DNA of 64,000 nt from CAYXLI01 sp964464925 (GCA_964464925.1 CAYXLI010000010.1:62001-126000); one strand, 5' to 3'; counted from the first letter of the stretch, positions 34,670 to 44,029 are shown. Numbers and translations are program-made. Notes: generated from the sequence alone by a model not told the origin.

Positions 34670-35965
34670 ATGGGGCAAACCGTCTTTGTCCGGGGGCGCA
34701 ATGCCGTGGCCCCGATCTTTAAAAAGGAAGCGAAGCCGCCTTTTTGGTGGTTGCGCTACGTTCCAGCCGCGATTCTGACGGTTTTTCTCGCTTACCTGTT
34801 CTATGTGCTCGGACGCGTCGCGATTATCCCCGTCCTTGCGTCTGTCGTCGTCGCCTACCTGCTGACCCCGATTGTCGCCAGCATTGAGCGGTCCGGGATT
34901 CGTAGGCCGATCGCCGCGTTGCTCGCCATGCTGCTCGTCGGTGGCAGCATCATCGGCCTCGGCCTCCTGGTCATCCCCGACCTTTGGATCGAGGGTTCCA
35001 CCGCGACGCAGGCAATCCTGGGTGAGTTCACTGAGCGCAACGCATTGGACACCCGCAAGCACCTGCACTCTTTCTCCCCCATGCTCGATCAGATGATCGG
35101 ATATCGGGTCTATACATTCCTGCGGAGTCCGGCGGCCTTGATGGATGCCTCGCGCTCCTGGGTGGCCGGTAGTCTCACCAGCTTCTTCGCCACCGCGTCC
35201 CTCTTCGTCGATCTCCTGCTCGTCCCCTTTTTCGTCTACTACATCCTTGCCGACTTCCCCGGCTGGCGTGATTCCTGGGAGGAACTGATCCCACCTCGGT
35301 ACCGCGAGGCGTTCAGCCGCTTGTTTGATGAAGTCGGACGTATTCTCCAGTCTTATGTGCTCGGCCAATTGCTGATCGCACTCATGATGGGCGGAATGTA
35401 CGCGATCGGTTTCGCTTTGATGCGGATCCCGGCCTGGGGTGGCCTCGCTCTCGTTTCCGGCCTGCTGAACTTCGTTCCCTATGTGGGCACGACTACGGGT
35501 CTGCTGCTCGCCTCCGGTCTCACTTTGTCTCAGCACGGCTCGTGGCTTAAGGTCCTCGGAGTTTTCGCGGTATTCATCACCGTGCAATGCATTGAGGGTT
35601 ATATCCTGACCCCGCGCATTCTCGGCGCCCGCCTGCGGCTGCATCCCATGTCCGTCTTCCTTGCGCTGCTGGTTGCGGGCAAGCTCTTCGGGTTCCTCGG
35701 CATTCTCCTCGCAGTCCCGGTCACGGCTGTTCTGCAGGTTTTCTGGAAGTTTTTGAGAGAAATCTACAAAAGTTCTTTCTGGTATCACGCTGGAGCCGCC
35801 GGGCCCGAAGTGGCTCTCGGCGATGCCCCGCGCGTAGTCGCAAAAGCCGCCGACACGGTGCTCGCCGAACAGGTCGAGTCCGAACGTGGCGATGAATTGC
35901 TTGCGCCTAAGATGGAGGAAGACGACCAGATCGCTCGTTCCCTCCCCGATGAACATCGGCCTTGA
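34670..35965 (+). CDS. AI-2E family transporter-like membrane protein
   Basis: 431 residues, polytopic, with the PF01594 pattern: paired N-terminal helices (AAILTVFLAYLFYVLGRV, then IPVLASVVVAYLLTPIV), a soluble middle segment, FFVYYILADFPGWRD, and the C-terminal block LNFVPYVGTTTGLLLASG with ILTPRILGARLRLHP. The family includes AI-2 exporters and Na+/H+ antiporters, so the substrate is open. Its last codons overlap the first glycosyltransferase gene by 17 nt, placing it at the head of the glycan operon. A Glu/Asp-rich tail of about 60 residues follows the last helix. Confidence 0.88.
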   Translation: MGQTVFVRGRNAVAPIFKKEAKPPFWWLRYVPAAILTVFLAYLFYVLGRVAIIPVLASVVVAYLLTPIVASIERSGIRRPIAALLAMLLVGGSIIGLGLLVIPDLWIEGSTATQAILGEFTERNALDTRKHLHSFSPMLDQMIGYRVYTFLRSPAALMDASRSWVAGSLTSFFATASLFVDLLLVPFFVYYILADFPGWRDSWEELIPPRYREAFSRLFDEVGRILQSYVLGQLLIALMMGGMYAIGFALMRIPAWGGLALVSGLLNFVPYVGTTTGLLLASGLTLSQHGSWLKVLGVFAVFITVQCIEGYILTPRILGARLRLHPMSVFLALLVAGKLFGFLGILLAVPVTAVLQVFWKFLREIYKSSFWYHAGAAGPEVALGDAPRVVAKAADTVLAEQVESERGDELLAPKMEEDDQIARSLPDEHRP

Positions 35966-37019
35966 TGCAACTCCGCTTACTCTCACCACCGGAGGTCTCC
36001 GGCGCTACACGGAGGAGCTTGCTCGCGCTCTCACCAGGGAATATCCGGAAGACCGCGTAGCTCTGCTCTCTGACCAGCCGTTTCACACTTCGCTCGATTG
36101 CCCCAATCTCTGTTTTCAGAAGCAGCGGCCCGCTAGCCTGCTCACCCGCCGATGGTGGACAATCGGCATCCAAGCGGAGTTGCGGCGCCATCAGGCCGAC
36201 ATCTTCCACGGAACAAATTTCTCCGTGCCCTATGTTCCCCTTCGCCCCGCCGTTCTCACCATTCACGACCTTTCGCCCTGGATGGAGACCGCATGGCATT
36301 TCGATGCCGCTCGCGTGCGCAAACGAACGCCCATGCTGATCCGCTCCTCTGCCGCGAACCTGATCATCGTCCCTACCGAAGCCGTCCGGCGAGCAGCCAT
36401 CGAGAAGTTTGGCCTCACCACGAGCCGCGTAGTCGCGGTACCCGAAGCCGCCGCTGAAGTGTTTTGTCCTTCGCCCCCCTGGCCGCATCCGAAACCTTAC
36501 TTCGTGGTCGTCGGAACGTTGGAGCCTCGTAAGAACGTGCCCACCGTCGTCGAAGCCTGGACCGAATTGCACAGACGCCACGATGTGGACCTCCTCATTG
36601 CCGGCCGGGCCCGCCCGGACGCTCCGGTCATTCACCCTCAGCCCGGGTTGCACTGGCTGGGAGAAGTGGATGACTGCCAGTTGGCACAGCTCTACTCTGG
36701 CGCCATCGCCGCTCTCTATCCATCCTTTTATGAAGGATTTGGCCTGCCTGTTCTCGAAGCCATGAGTTGCGGAGCCGCCGTCATTGCGTCTAAGGATCAC
36801 GCTATCCTGGAAGTCTCCGGCGGCGCGGCGCTGCATGTGGAGGCTCTAGACCACAAAGGCTGGGTGCATGCCATGGAACTGCTTCTGGTGAATGTTGAAG
36901 AGCGGCGGGCGCGCCAGGAAATGTCCTTGCAACGCGCATCACAATTTTCGTGGAGGAATACTGCGAGACTGACGCGCGATGTCTACTCTGAGGCCATCCG
37001 AAAATTCAAACGGCGCTAA
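35949..37019 (+). CDS. Glycosyltransferase family 4, first of operon
   Basis: 356 residues with the GT-B fold. The N-terminus reads MNIGLDATPLTLTTGGLRRY; the donor-binding half reads FVVVGTLEPRKNVPTVVEAW and YPSFYEGFGLPVLEAMSCG, the E-x7-E motif of GT4. The start at 35949 is chosen because it begins at the first beta strand. It overlaps the AI-2E gene by 17 nt and the next glycosyltransferase gene by 41 nt. Retaining transfer from a nucleotide sugar to a glycan is inferred. Confidence 0.9.
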   Translation: MNIGLDATPLTLTTGGLRRYTEELARALTREYPEDRVALLSDQPFHTSLDCPNLCFQKQRPASLLTRRWWTIGIQAELRRHQADIFHGTNFSVPYVPLRPAVLTIHDLSPWMETAWHFDAARVRKRTPMLIRSSAANLIIVPTEAVRRAAIEKFGLTTSRVVAVPEAAAEVFCPSPPWPHPKPYFVVVGTLEPRKNVPTVVEAWTELHRRHDVDLLIAGRARPDAPVIHPQPGLHWLGEVDDCQLAQLYSGAIAALYPSFYEGFGLPVLEAMSCGAAVIASKDHAILEVSGGAALHVEALDHKGWVHAMELLLVNVEERRARQEMSLQRASQFSWRNTARLTRDVYSEAIRKFKRR

Positions 37020-38196
37020 GCCGCGTGCGCTCTTGGTCGCACCCGAGGCGCCGTATCCCGTTGTCGGCGGCGGCCCTCTCCGCACCGCCTCTCTTCTGGA
37101 GTACCTCGCGCAGCGCTACACGGTCGACGTCATCGTTTTCCATGAGCCCGGCAGTCCGCATCCCGCCGGTTTGTTTCCCGCGGATCTGGTTGGCACAGTC
37201 GATGTCGTCGAGTTGCCGTTCCACTCGGAGCGGCCCGTCGCCCGAATGATTCGCAACGCCAGCCGTTTCGCTCACGGAACCCCGCCGCTGGTCGATCGAT
37301 TCTCCGGCTTCACCTCCGCAATGTCCACTATCCTCCAGGGGCGCCGTTACGCCGTCGGCATCATTGAGCACTTCTGGTGTGCGGAGTATGTCACAGTCCT
37401 GAAGCAACACTGCGCTCGCGTTGCCTTGGATCTGCACAACGTCGAGTCTGTCCTACTCGATCGTTGCCGCCGGTCGGAAGGGCTTCTCCTTGCGGCAGCC
37501 TTTAAGCGCTTCGCCGCAGCCTGCGGACGAATGGAGCGAGAACTGCTTCCGCAATTTACAGATTTGTTAGTTTGTTCGGAAGATGATGCCCGGCTTGTCA
37601 CAGACTGTTCACCTGCATCGAAAGTAACCGTTTACCCGAATGCTATCCCCTATCGTCATATTCCCGTTCGAAACAAATCAAACTCAATCGTGTTTTCCGG
37701 TAACATGCGTTACCGGCCAAACCTATATGCTGTAACCTGGTTTCACAAAAGCATCTGGCCGGAGATACAAAATGAGTGTCCTAAGGTGACTTGGGAACTG
37801 GTAGGGAAAAATCCTGAGTATCTTCCACTTTCAGTCCGCCAGGACCCCAGCGTGCAAATTATCGGGCCCGTGGACGATGCGATCGAAGCGCTGGCAGGCG
37901 CGCGCGTGGCGGTCGCTCCGCTCCTTGTAGGAAGCGGAACACGCTTTAAAATCATCGAAGCTTGGGCTGCCGGAGTGCCGGTCGTATCCACGACTGTTGG
38001 CGCTGAGGGACTGCCGGGAACCGGGGGTGACAATCTTCTGATTGCAGACACTCCAAGGGAATTCGCTCAGTCCGTTTGCCGGTTGCTGGCGTCCGACGAT
38101 TTGTGTAATCGTTTGGCGGGCAATGCGCGTCAACTGTTTGAAAGCTCCCTGAATTGGAGCGCAGCCTGGCGTGAGTTGCAGGCCGCTGGATTCTGA
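36979..38196 (+). CDS. Glycosyltransferase (GT-B fold), second of operon
   Basis: 405 residues. The N-terminal domain reads ALLVAPEAPYPVVGGGPLRTASLL. The C-terminal domain has VFSGNMRYRPNLYAVTWF, PLLVGSGTRFKIIEAWAAG and VPVVSTTVGAEGL, a pattern of sugar transferases related to TuaH/GT4. The E-x7-E motif is less clear than in neighbouring genes. It starts 41 nt inside the preceding gene. The middle of the gene (37550-37830) is visibly more AT-rich than its surroundings, perhaps older or transferred DNA. Confidence 0.87.
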   Translation: MSTLRPSENSNGAKPRALLVAPEAPYPVVGGGPLRTASLLEYLAQRYTVDVIVFHEPGSPHPAGLFPADLVGTVDVVELPFHSERPVARMIRNASRFAHGTPPLVDRFSGFTSAMSTILQGRRYAVGIIEHFWCAEYVTVLKQHCARVALDLHNVESVLLDRCRRSEGLLLAAAFKRFAAACGRMERELLPQFTDLLVCSEDDARLVTDCSPASKVTVYPNAIPYRHIPVRNKSNSIVFSGNMRYRPNLYAVTWFHKSIWPEIQNECPKVTWELVGKNPEYLPLSVRQDPSVQIIGPVDDAIEALAGARVAVAPLLVGSGTRFKIIEAWAAGVPVVSTTVGAEGLPGTGGDNLLIADTPREFAQSVCRLLASDDLCNRLAGNARQLFESSLNWSAAWRELQAAGF

Positions 38197-38223
38197 CACC
38201 GACTATACTGGGTTAATAGGCGA

Positions 38224-39387
38224 ATGCGCTTTTCTGTCGATGCACATGCGATTGGCCAGCACCTAACGGGGAATGAAGTTTATATCCGGAACCTGCTGAG
38301 GGGGTTTGCGTCGCTCGACCAAAGCTCCCAATTTATCGCGTATCTTTCAACTCGCGACCAACAGGCCCTCGACGAGGTGCCTTCGTGCTTCCTGCGGAGG
38401 CGCGTATCCGGAAATTCGTTCAAGCGCCTTGGCGTTGACCTTCCGGCACGTGTCCGTGAGGACCAGCCGGATCTCCTTCATGTCCAGTACACCGCTCCCC
38501 TGAATTGTTCCGTCCCCGTGGTCGTCAGCGTCCACGACGTCAGCTTTCTGGAGCACCCCGAATATTTTCCATGGTGGCGCACGCTCCAGTTGCGGGTTAC
38601 TGTGAAGCGAACGATTCTGCAGGCCGCCAAGATCATCACCCCCAGTGAGTTCTCGCGGCAATGCATCGTTGATGCGTATGGAGTCGACAGCTCGAAAATC
38701 ACAGTTGTTCCGATCGGTGTGTCTGCCGCATTTCACCCGATGTCGCGGGAAGTCGCTGCCGCCCGCGTCTGCAATCGCTTTGGAATCCATGCGCCGTTCC
38801 TCCTCACAGTCGGGGACCTGCAGCCGCGCAAGAATCAAATCGGCCTCATTCATGCGTTTGAAGAACTGATCCGGAATTACCCGCAGCTTCCGCATCATCT
38901 CGCTATAGTCGGGCAGCCCACCTGGTTTTCGGCCAGCATCATGGATGCCGCCAGGAAGTCCACGGTGGCCGACCGCATTCACTTCACGGGCTTTGTCGAT
39001 GATGATGAGTTGCCGCTGCTCTACAGCGCATGCGATGTGTTTGTCTTTCCGTCATTCTATGAAGGCTTCGGCATGCCCATCCTGGAAGCCATGGCGTGCG
39101 GCCGCGCCGTTGCCTGCTCGAACACCTCGGCCATGCCTGAGGTCGCGAATGCAACCGCCTTGCTCTTCGACCCCGAATCGATTGAGCAGATGACGCGTGC
39201 CATTCGCGACATCGTGCTCGATTCCGAATTGCGGGTGCGCATGGAACGCCACGGTCTGCAGCGCGCGTCCTCTTTCACGTGGGATCGCGCCGCTCGCAAG
39301 ACCCTCGAAGTCTATTACGAGGTGGCCGGTGGAGATCGAAGGGCTGCTGCGCAGGTCAAGCCCGCGGTTCCGCTCGTACGCCCATGA
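38224..39387 (+). CDS. Glycosyltransferase family 4, third of operon
   Basis: 387 residues, GT-B. MRFSVDAHAIGQHLTGNEVY opens the acceptor domain and SVHDVSFLEHPEYFP follows. The donor domain has LTVGDLQPRKNQIGLIHAF and FPSFYEGFGMPILEAMACG (E-x7-E). It begins 27 nt after the preceding stop and ends in an ATGA overlap with the DUF3108 gene. Similar in plan to the gene at 35949 but clearly a separate paralogue. Confidence 0.92.
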   Translation: MRFSVDAHAIGQHLTGNEVYIRNLLRGFASLDQSSQFIAYLSTRDQQALDEVPSCFLRRRVSGNSFKRLGVDLPARVREDQPDLLHVQYTAPLNCSVPVVVSVHDVSFLEHPEYFPWWRTLQLRVTVKRTILQAAKIITPSEFSRQCIVDAYGVDSSKITVVPIGVSAAFHPMSREVAAARVCNRFGIHAPFLLTVGDLQPRKNQIGLIHAFEELIRNYPQLPHHLAIVGQPTWFSASIMDAARKSTVADRIHFTGFVDDDELPLLYSACDVFVFPSFYEGFGMPILEAMACGRAVACSNTSAMPEVANATALLFDPESIEQMTRAIRDIVLDSELRVRMERHGLQRASSFTWDRAARKTLEVYYEVAGGDRRAAAQVKPAVPLVRP

Positions 39388-40094
39388 AGCTCTTTGGCCT
39401 CTTGTTATTTACCCTTTTAGCCGCTGCCGCCGAAACACCCAAGGCCGCGATGACTGCCAGTGTCGCTCCTCTGCCGAAAGCCGAGACTCTGCGTTATAGC
39501 ATCAATTGGCAAAGTGGTTTAAGCCTCGGCGAGGGTACGCTCTCTTCTACCCCTGGAAAAGAGGAATGGACATTCCGCATGACCGTCCAGGCTTCCCTCC
39601 CGGGTTTTGCTTTGGATGAGCAGGCCACCGCGAAGGCGGCGCCTGGTTTCTGCTCGGAAACGCTCGATAAGCAGTGGACCCGCGGCAAGCGCAAAGGCCA
39701 GGAGACAACTACCTTTGATCCAACGAAGCTGACCGCAAAGCGCAAAACGAAGAATGGCGGCGAGTCCAGCATCTCCATTTCGCAATGCGGTCGCGATGCT
39801 CTGTCGTATTTCTTCTTTGTCCGCCGCGAGCTCGCGGCCGGCCGTCTTCCCGCGGCGCAGACCGTCTTGTACGGGGCACCCTATCAGTCCACACTCCTGT
39901 ACAAGGGCACGGAATCCGTCCGCGTCTCCAGTGAGACCGTGCAGGCCGATCGTCTGGACGCAAAGGTCAAGGGCCCTGCCTCCGAATTCACTCTCGAAAT
40001 GTACTTCGCCCGTGACGCGGTTCGCACGCCATTGCGGGTCCTGATCCCCACTTCGCTCGGCAAATTTTCGGTGGAGTTAGCTCCCGAGCAATGA
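39384..40094 (+). CDS. DUF3108-like exported protein
   Basis: 236 residues with a signal peptide (MKLFGLLLFTLLAAAAE) and an all-beta, lipocalin-like body: ETLRYSINWQSGLSLGEGTL, EEWTFRMTVQASLPGFALDE, CGRDALSYFFFVRREL. These match DUF3108, a periplasmic family of unknown function. It is coupled by ATGA overlaps to a glycosyltransferase upstream and to the fusion enzyme downstream. Its place in a glycan operon suggests a role in handling or sensing the exported polymer. Confidence 0.82.
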   Translation: MKLFGLLLFTLLAAAAETPKAAMTASVAPLPKAETLRYSINWQSGLSLGEGTLSSTPGKEEWTFRMTVQASLPGFALDEQATAKAAPGFCSETLDKQWTRGKRKGQETTTFDPTKLTAKRKTKNGGESSISISQCGRDALSYFFFVRRELAAGRLPAAQTVLYGAPYQSTLLYKGTESVRVSSETVQADRLDAKVKGPASEFTLEMYFARDAVRTPLRVLIPTSLGKFSVELAPEQ

Positions 40095-42067
40095 GGATCG
40101 CATTCTTCTCGCCCATGCCGCCCGCAAAAAGCGGCATCGCGGATTATTCCGCTGCTTTGCTCGATTCGCTCCGCCTGATTGCGGACGTGACAGTGTTCCC
40201 GGACAAGCCTGCTCGCTTCGATTCGAAGCAGTTCGACCTCTGCCTCTACCAGGTCGGCAACAACGGCTATCACGCGTTTGTCTATGAGGAGGCTCTCCGG
40301 ACGCCCGGCGTCGTCGTGATGCACGAGTCGAATCTGCATCACTTGATTGCCGACCTTACCATCAAGCGCAACGATTGGGACGCGTATATGCGTGAGGTCG
40401 AGTTCGATGGCGGAGCCGCTGCCCTTGCATTTGCCGAACGTGTCCGCAAGCTCGAAGTAGGACCCGATTACGAAGGCGTTCCCATGCTCAAACGCCTGCT
40501 GAGCTGTTCGCTCGGCGTCATCGCGCACAGCGAGTGCGTCGCCGCCGAAGTGCGTGCAGCGGGTTTTACCGGACCGGTCGCCGTCATTCCTCATGGAGCC
40601 TGGATTCCTGAAGCCGACCGCCAGGGCTACCGCTCCAAGCTCGGACTGGATCCGTCCACTCCCCTCATCGGAATCTTCGGTTTCCTCAAGCCGTATAAGC
40701 GGGTCACCGAAGCGCTTCGCGCGTTCAAACGCCTCCTTCGCGTGCAGCCCGCCGCGAAGATGATCCTGGTTGGTGAGCCCCATCCGGACTACCCTCTGGA
40801 ATCCATCATTCACTCGCTCGGCCTCGGCGCAAACGTCCGCATTCTCGGCTTCACCCCGATTGAGGATTTCATTGGCTACCTCGCCGCGTCTGACATCATC
40901 CTGAACCTTCGCTTTCCGACCGTGGGCGAAAGCTCCGGCACTCTCCTGCGCTCCCTCGGTCTCGGCAAAGCCGTCATCGTTTCCAATGTCGGTTCTTTCG
41001 CGGAGTATCCGGACAGCATCTGCCTCAAAGTGCCGGTGGACTCGACCGAAGAGGATACTCTTTACGAGTACCTGAACCTCCTCGTCACCCGCACTGATCT
41101 GCGCCAGGAGTTGGGCGATCACGCCCGCCGCTGGGTCACCGAAGAGTGCAATTGGGATCTCGTAGCGCGCCGGTACCTCGATTTTCTACAAAGCGTCCGC
41201 GAAGGCCGGCCCTGGATCCAGCCGCCGAAGGCACGCGCGGCTGCTGCATCGGCCGCTGAGGAAGTTGCGCATGAGCACGTCCCGGAGAACTACATCATCG
41301 GTTGGGCTGCCGAAGACCCCGGCGCTCAGGACTATCTCCGCACCCACATCACGCGCCTCGCCAGGACATTGGACATAACACCCAAGGGCGGTCCCGAAGA
41401 TCGAATCTTAGAGATGGGCGCCTACATGCAGATTACGCCGTCTCTGAAGACCAGGCTCGGCTACGGCTACGTGCGCGGATGCTATTACGGTCCGGTCGGC
41501 CGCGTTGACCACCGCGTCGTTACATCGGAAACCGGCGAAACATTCGAGTGCGATATCGATCACTTCGATGCGGAAAAGGATCGCTTTCCGTACGAAGACG
41601 GCTACTTCTCCACTGTCCTCTGCTGTGAACTCATCGAGCATCTCCCGAATGATCCGATGTTCATGATGGGCGAGATCAACCGCATTCTGAAACCCGGCGG
41701 GCACTTTGTTCTGACGACCCCGAACATCGCTTCCATGCGCGCCATAGGCGCCATTCTGCAGGGCTATCATCCCGGCTTCTTCCCCGCTTACATACGCCCC
41801 CGCAAGCCGGACGAAGAGGTCGAAGCCCGTCACAACCGCGAGTACTCCACGCGAGAAATCGCCATGCTCTTCCGGGATTCCGGCTTGGAACTCACCCTCT
41901 TGGAAACTGGCGAATTCCGTGACGAGCCTCACCCCGAACTTCACTGGGTTCGGCACCTCCTGGAGACCTATAAACTCTCCACGGACCTTCGCGGCGATGG
42001 CATCTACGCCGTAGGCATCAAGCGCGGACCCGTTCGAGAGCGCTATCCTTCATGGCTGTATAGCTAA
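40091..42067 (+). CDS. Glycosyltransferase-methyltransferase fusion
   Basis: 658 residues in two parts. Residues 1 to about 375 form a GT4 enzyme: FFSPMPPAKSGIADYSAALL, IFGFLKPYKRVTEALRAF, and VGESSGTLLRSLGLGKAVI in place of the usual E-x7-E block. Residues about 395-655 form a class I methyltransferase: RILEMGAYMQ (motif I), then FPYEDGYFSTVLCCELIEHL and LKPGGHFVLTTPNIASMRAI. A linker rich in Ala and Glu joins them. One protein may therefore add a sugar and methylate it, perhaps capping the chain. Coupled to its neighbours by 4-nt and 1-nt overlaps. Confidence 0.9.
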   Translation: MRIAFFSPMPPAKSGIADYSAALLDSLRLIADVTVFPDKPARFDSKQFDLCLYQVGNNGYHAFVYEEALRTPGVVVMHESNLHHLIADLTIKRNDWDAYMREVEFDGGAAALAFAERVRKLEVGPDYEGVPMLKRLLSCSLGVIAHSECVAAEVRAAGFTGPVAVIPHGAWIPEADRQGYRSKLGLDPSTPLIGIFGFLKPYKRVTEALRAFKRLLRVQPAAKMILVGEPHPDYPLESIIHSLGLGANVRILGFTPIEDFIGYLAASDIILNLRFPTVGESSGTLLRSLGLGKAVIVSNVGSFAEYPDSICLKVPVDSTEEDTLYEYLNLLVTRTDLRQELGDHARRWVTEECNWDLVARRYLDFLQSVREGRPWIQPPKARAAAASAAEEVAHEHVPENYIIGWAAEDPGAQDYLRTHITRLARTLDITPKGGPEDRILEMGAYMQITPSLKTRLGYGYVRGCYYGPVGRVDHRVVTSETGETFECDIDHFDAEKDRFPYEDGYFSTVLCCELIEHLPNDPMFMMGEINRILKPGGHFVLTTPNIASMRAIGAILQGYHPGFFPAYIRPRKPDEEVEARHNREYSTREIAMLFRDSGLELTLLETGEFRDEPHPELHWVRHLLETYKLSTDLRGDGIYAVGIKRGPVRERYPSWLYS

Positions 42068-43299
42068 TGGCCGTCGTCGAATATCAGGCGCCTGAGTTCG
42101 TTGTCCAACCTGAAGCCCGCAGTGTCGAGGCCCGCTTCTCCCTCGTCAATCACAGCAGCAAAACCTGGCGCCGCGAAGAAGGCTACACGCTCGGCTGGCA
42201 GCTATTCGATCCCGAAACCGGTACATTCATTTCGGAGGGCGAATGGCTTCCGCTATCGAAGGATCTGGCCCCAGCGGAGACCTCCCACTTCACCGTCCAG
42301 ATCACGTTGCCGCCGGAGAAAGGCCACTATCACGTCTATATCTCACCCTTGCGTGACAACGAGGGCTGGTTCTATCAGCAGGGAGCGCCGTTCCTTCTGG
42401 TCGACGCCGAGGTCGAATCCGGCCGCGCCACTCTAATCGAAGCCGGCGTCAAGACCGTGGCGTCTTTGCGCCGCCGTAAGTTCTGGCGGAATGTCCGCAA
42501 AGCGTTCACGTATCCGGTCCTCTCCATCTGGACCAATTGGAGTCTCATCCGCTCCATGGTCCGCCGTGACATCCTCGCCCGTTACAAAGGCAGCTTCGGC
42601 GACATCTTCTGGGCAGTGCTGAACCCGGCGCTGCTCATGATCACCTACTTCTTCGTCTTCGGAGTCGTGCTGCAATCGCGCTTCGCCGGCGACAACAGCC
42701 GGAGCGGCTTTGCTCTATATTTCCTGGCCGGGATGCTGCCTTGGCTCCCGTTCAGTGAAGCTGCGGGCCGTGCCCCGCATGTCATGCTCGAGTACCGGAA
42801 TTTCATCAAGAAACTGGTTTTCCCGGTTGAAACGCTTCCGGTCAATCAGGTCATCGCGGGGCTGGTCACCGAAGCCTTCACACTCCTGGTCTTCCTGGTG
42901 TTTCTCCTGATCGCGCGCGGTTCCATCCCGCTGACGCTGCTATGGCTCCCCGTGCTCCTCATTCCGCAATTGCTGTTCACACTGGGAGTGAGCTGGTTCC
43001 TTTCAGCGCTAGGCGTCTTCGTGCGCGACCTCGGCCAGGTCATCGGCTTTCTTCTTACGTTGTGGTTCTTCCTGACGCCCATCTGCTACCCGGAAACCCA
43101 ACTCCCCGCGGCGGCCGCCGCGCTGTTGACGAAGAACCCGATCTACATCCTGGTTCGCGGCTACCGTTCTATTCTTCTGGAATCACACGCCCCGGAACTG
43201 CACTCTCTATGGAAGCTTTGGCTCCTCTCGGGAGTCGTGTTCCTCCTGGGCCACGCATGGTTCCACAAACTCCGCTCCAGCTTCGCCGACGTAATCTGA
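42067..43299 (+). CDS. ABC-2 type glycan exporter permease with extra N-terminal beta domain
   Basis: 410 residues. From about residue 150 it is a Wzm/TagG-type permease with an amphipathic helix and six membrane spans: SLIRSMVRRDILARYKGSFG, PALLMITYFFVFGVVLQS, FLLTLWFFLTPICYP. The first 118 residues are not part of that family: they read ARFSLVNHSSKTWRREEGY, TLGWQLFDPETGTFISEGEW and LAPAETSHFTVQITLPPE, an Ig-like beta sandwich like those in glycan-handling proteins. With one base shared with the preceding stop, it ends the operon. The matching ATPase is not adjacent; a candidate is at 1016-2230. Confidence 0.87.
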   Translation: MAVVEYQAPEFVVQPEARSVEARFSLVNHSSKTWRREEGYTLGWQLFDPETGTFISEGEWLPLSKDLAPAETSHFTVQITLPPEKGHYHVYISPLRDNEGWFYQQGAPFLLVDAEVESGRATLIEAGVKTVASLRRRKFWRNVRKAFTYPVLSIWTNWSLIRSMVRRDILARYKGSFGDIFWAVLNPALLMITYFFVFGVVLQSRFAGDNSRSGFALYFLAGMLPWLPFSEAAGRAPHVMLEYRNFIKKLVFPVETLPVNQVIAGLVTEAFTLLVFLVFLLIARGSIPLTLLWLPVLLIPQLLFTLGVSWFLSALGVFVRDLGQVIGFLLTLWFFLTPICYPETQLPAAAAALLTKNPIYILVRGYRSILLESHAPELHSLWKLWLLSGVVFLLGHAWFHKLRSSFADVI

Positions 43300-43319
43300 C
43301 TTTTCGGGTATTGCGTGCC

Positions 43320-43994
43320 TCAGTAGCCGGCTGCCCAGAGTACGGCGTTCTTCACCAGTTTGCGGTAGCTCGGATTCTCATGCGCCGCGTGATCATGCCC
43401 GAGCTGGATCGTCACAACGCGCGCCTTCTCCGTCACTCCCAGCCACGCAACAGCCTTATCGCTGATCGGGTTATCTGTCTCGAGGAGCGGAACGGCCTTG
43501 GGCGATATGGTCGAACCCTTGTAGGTCTCATCATGAATCGTGAAGTCCTCGATCCCGGTCGTGATCGGGTGCTTGCGCACCACCTTCACATTCAGGGTCT
43601 CGTCGTGCTTCCACTTGAGCGTCTTGGCGTCGTACTTCACTCCGGTGACTTCCTCATACCACCAAGGCCAGTCGATGTAGTCGCCGATCGCGTGATGTAG
43701 GACAACCACGCCCTTTCCTGCATCCACGAATTGCCTTAAATTTTCGCGCTTCTTCTCCTCGAGCCCTTGTACGACCATGTCGTAGAGCACCACCACGTCA
43801 TAGCGCTTGATCAGGTTCCCCGAAAACGCCTTCGGATGCGGATCGACGGTGGTCTGTAGATTCGGATCTTTATCGAAAATCGAGTAAATCGAAGGTTCGT
43901 GATCATGACCGCCGGTTACCAGAAGCACCCTCACCGGATCGACACCCCAGAGCGGCACGCTGAGCAGCAGAGATACAACAAGCTTACGAAGCAT
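43320..43994 (-). CDS. Exported ThuA-like protein
   Basis: 224 residues with a signal peptide (MLRKLVVSLLLSVPLWGV) and a class I glutamine-amidotransferase-like fold of the ThuA family: VRVLLVTGGHDHEPSIYSIF, DVVVLYDMV, GKGVVVLHHAIGDY, and RVVTIQLGHDHAAHENPSY. The family is linked to trehalose or other sugar use, but the activity is unclear. Convergent with the glycan operon; no transcription terminator is obvious in the 20-nt gap. Confidence 0.88.
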   Translation of the reverse strand: MLRKLVVSLLLSVPLWGVDPVRVLLVTGGHDHEPSIYSIFDKDPNLQTTVDPHPKAFSGNLIKRYDVVVLYDMVVQGLEEKKRENLRQFVDAGKGVVVLHHAIGDYIDWPWWYEEVTGVKYDAKTLKWKHDETLNVKVVRKHPITTGIEDFTIHDETYKGSTISPKAVPLLETDNPISDKAVAWLGVTEKARVVTIQLGHDHAAHENPSYRKLVKNAVLWAAGY

Positions 43995-44029
43995 CTCCTA
44001 TAGCTTATGCGTTCTCTGTCCCGGGGAGA

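Noticed and set aside
34631..35989. 452-codon open frame on the minus strand opposite the AI-2E-type gene
   Set aside because: Its composition is extreme (Gln, Glu, Arg, His) with no domain; the plus-strand frame has clear membrane helices and family motifs.
39884..41122. 412-codon minus-strand frame opposite the GT-methyltransferase gene
   Set aside because: No family features; the plus strand encodes a recognisable glycosyltransferase with overlapping starts and stops.
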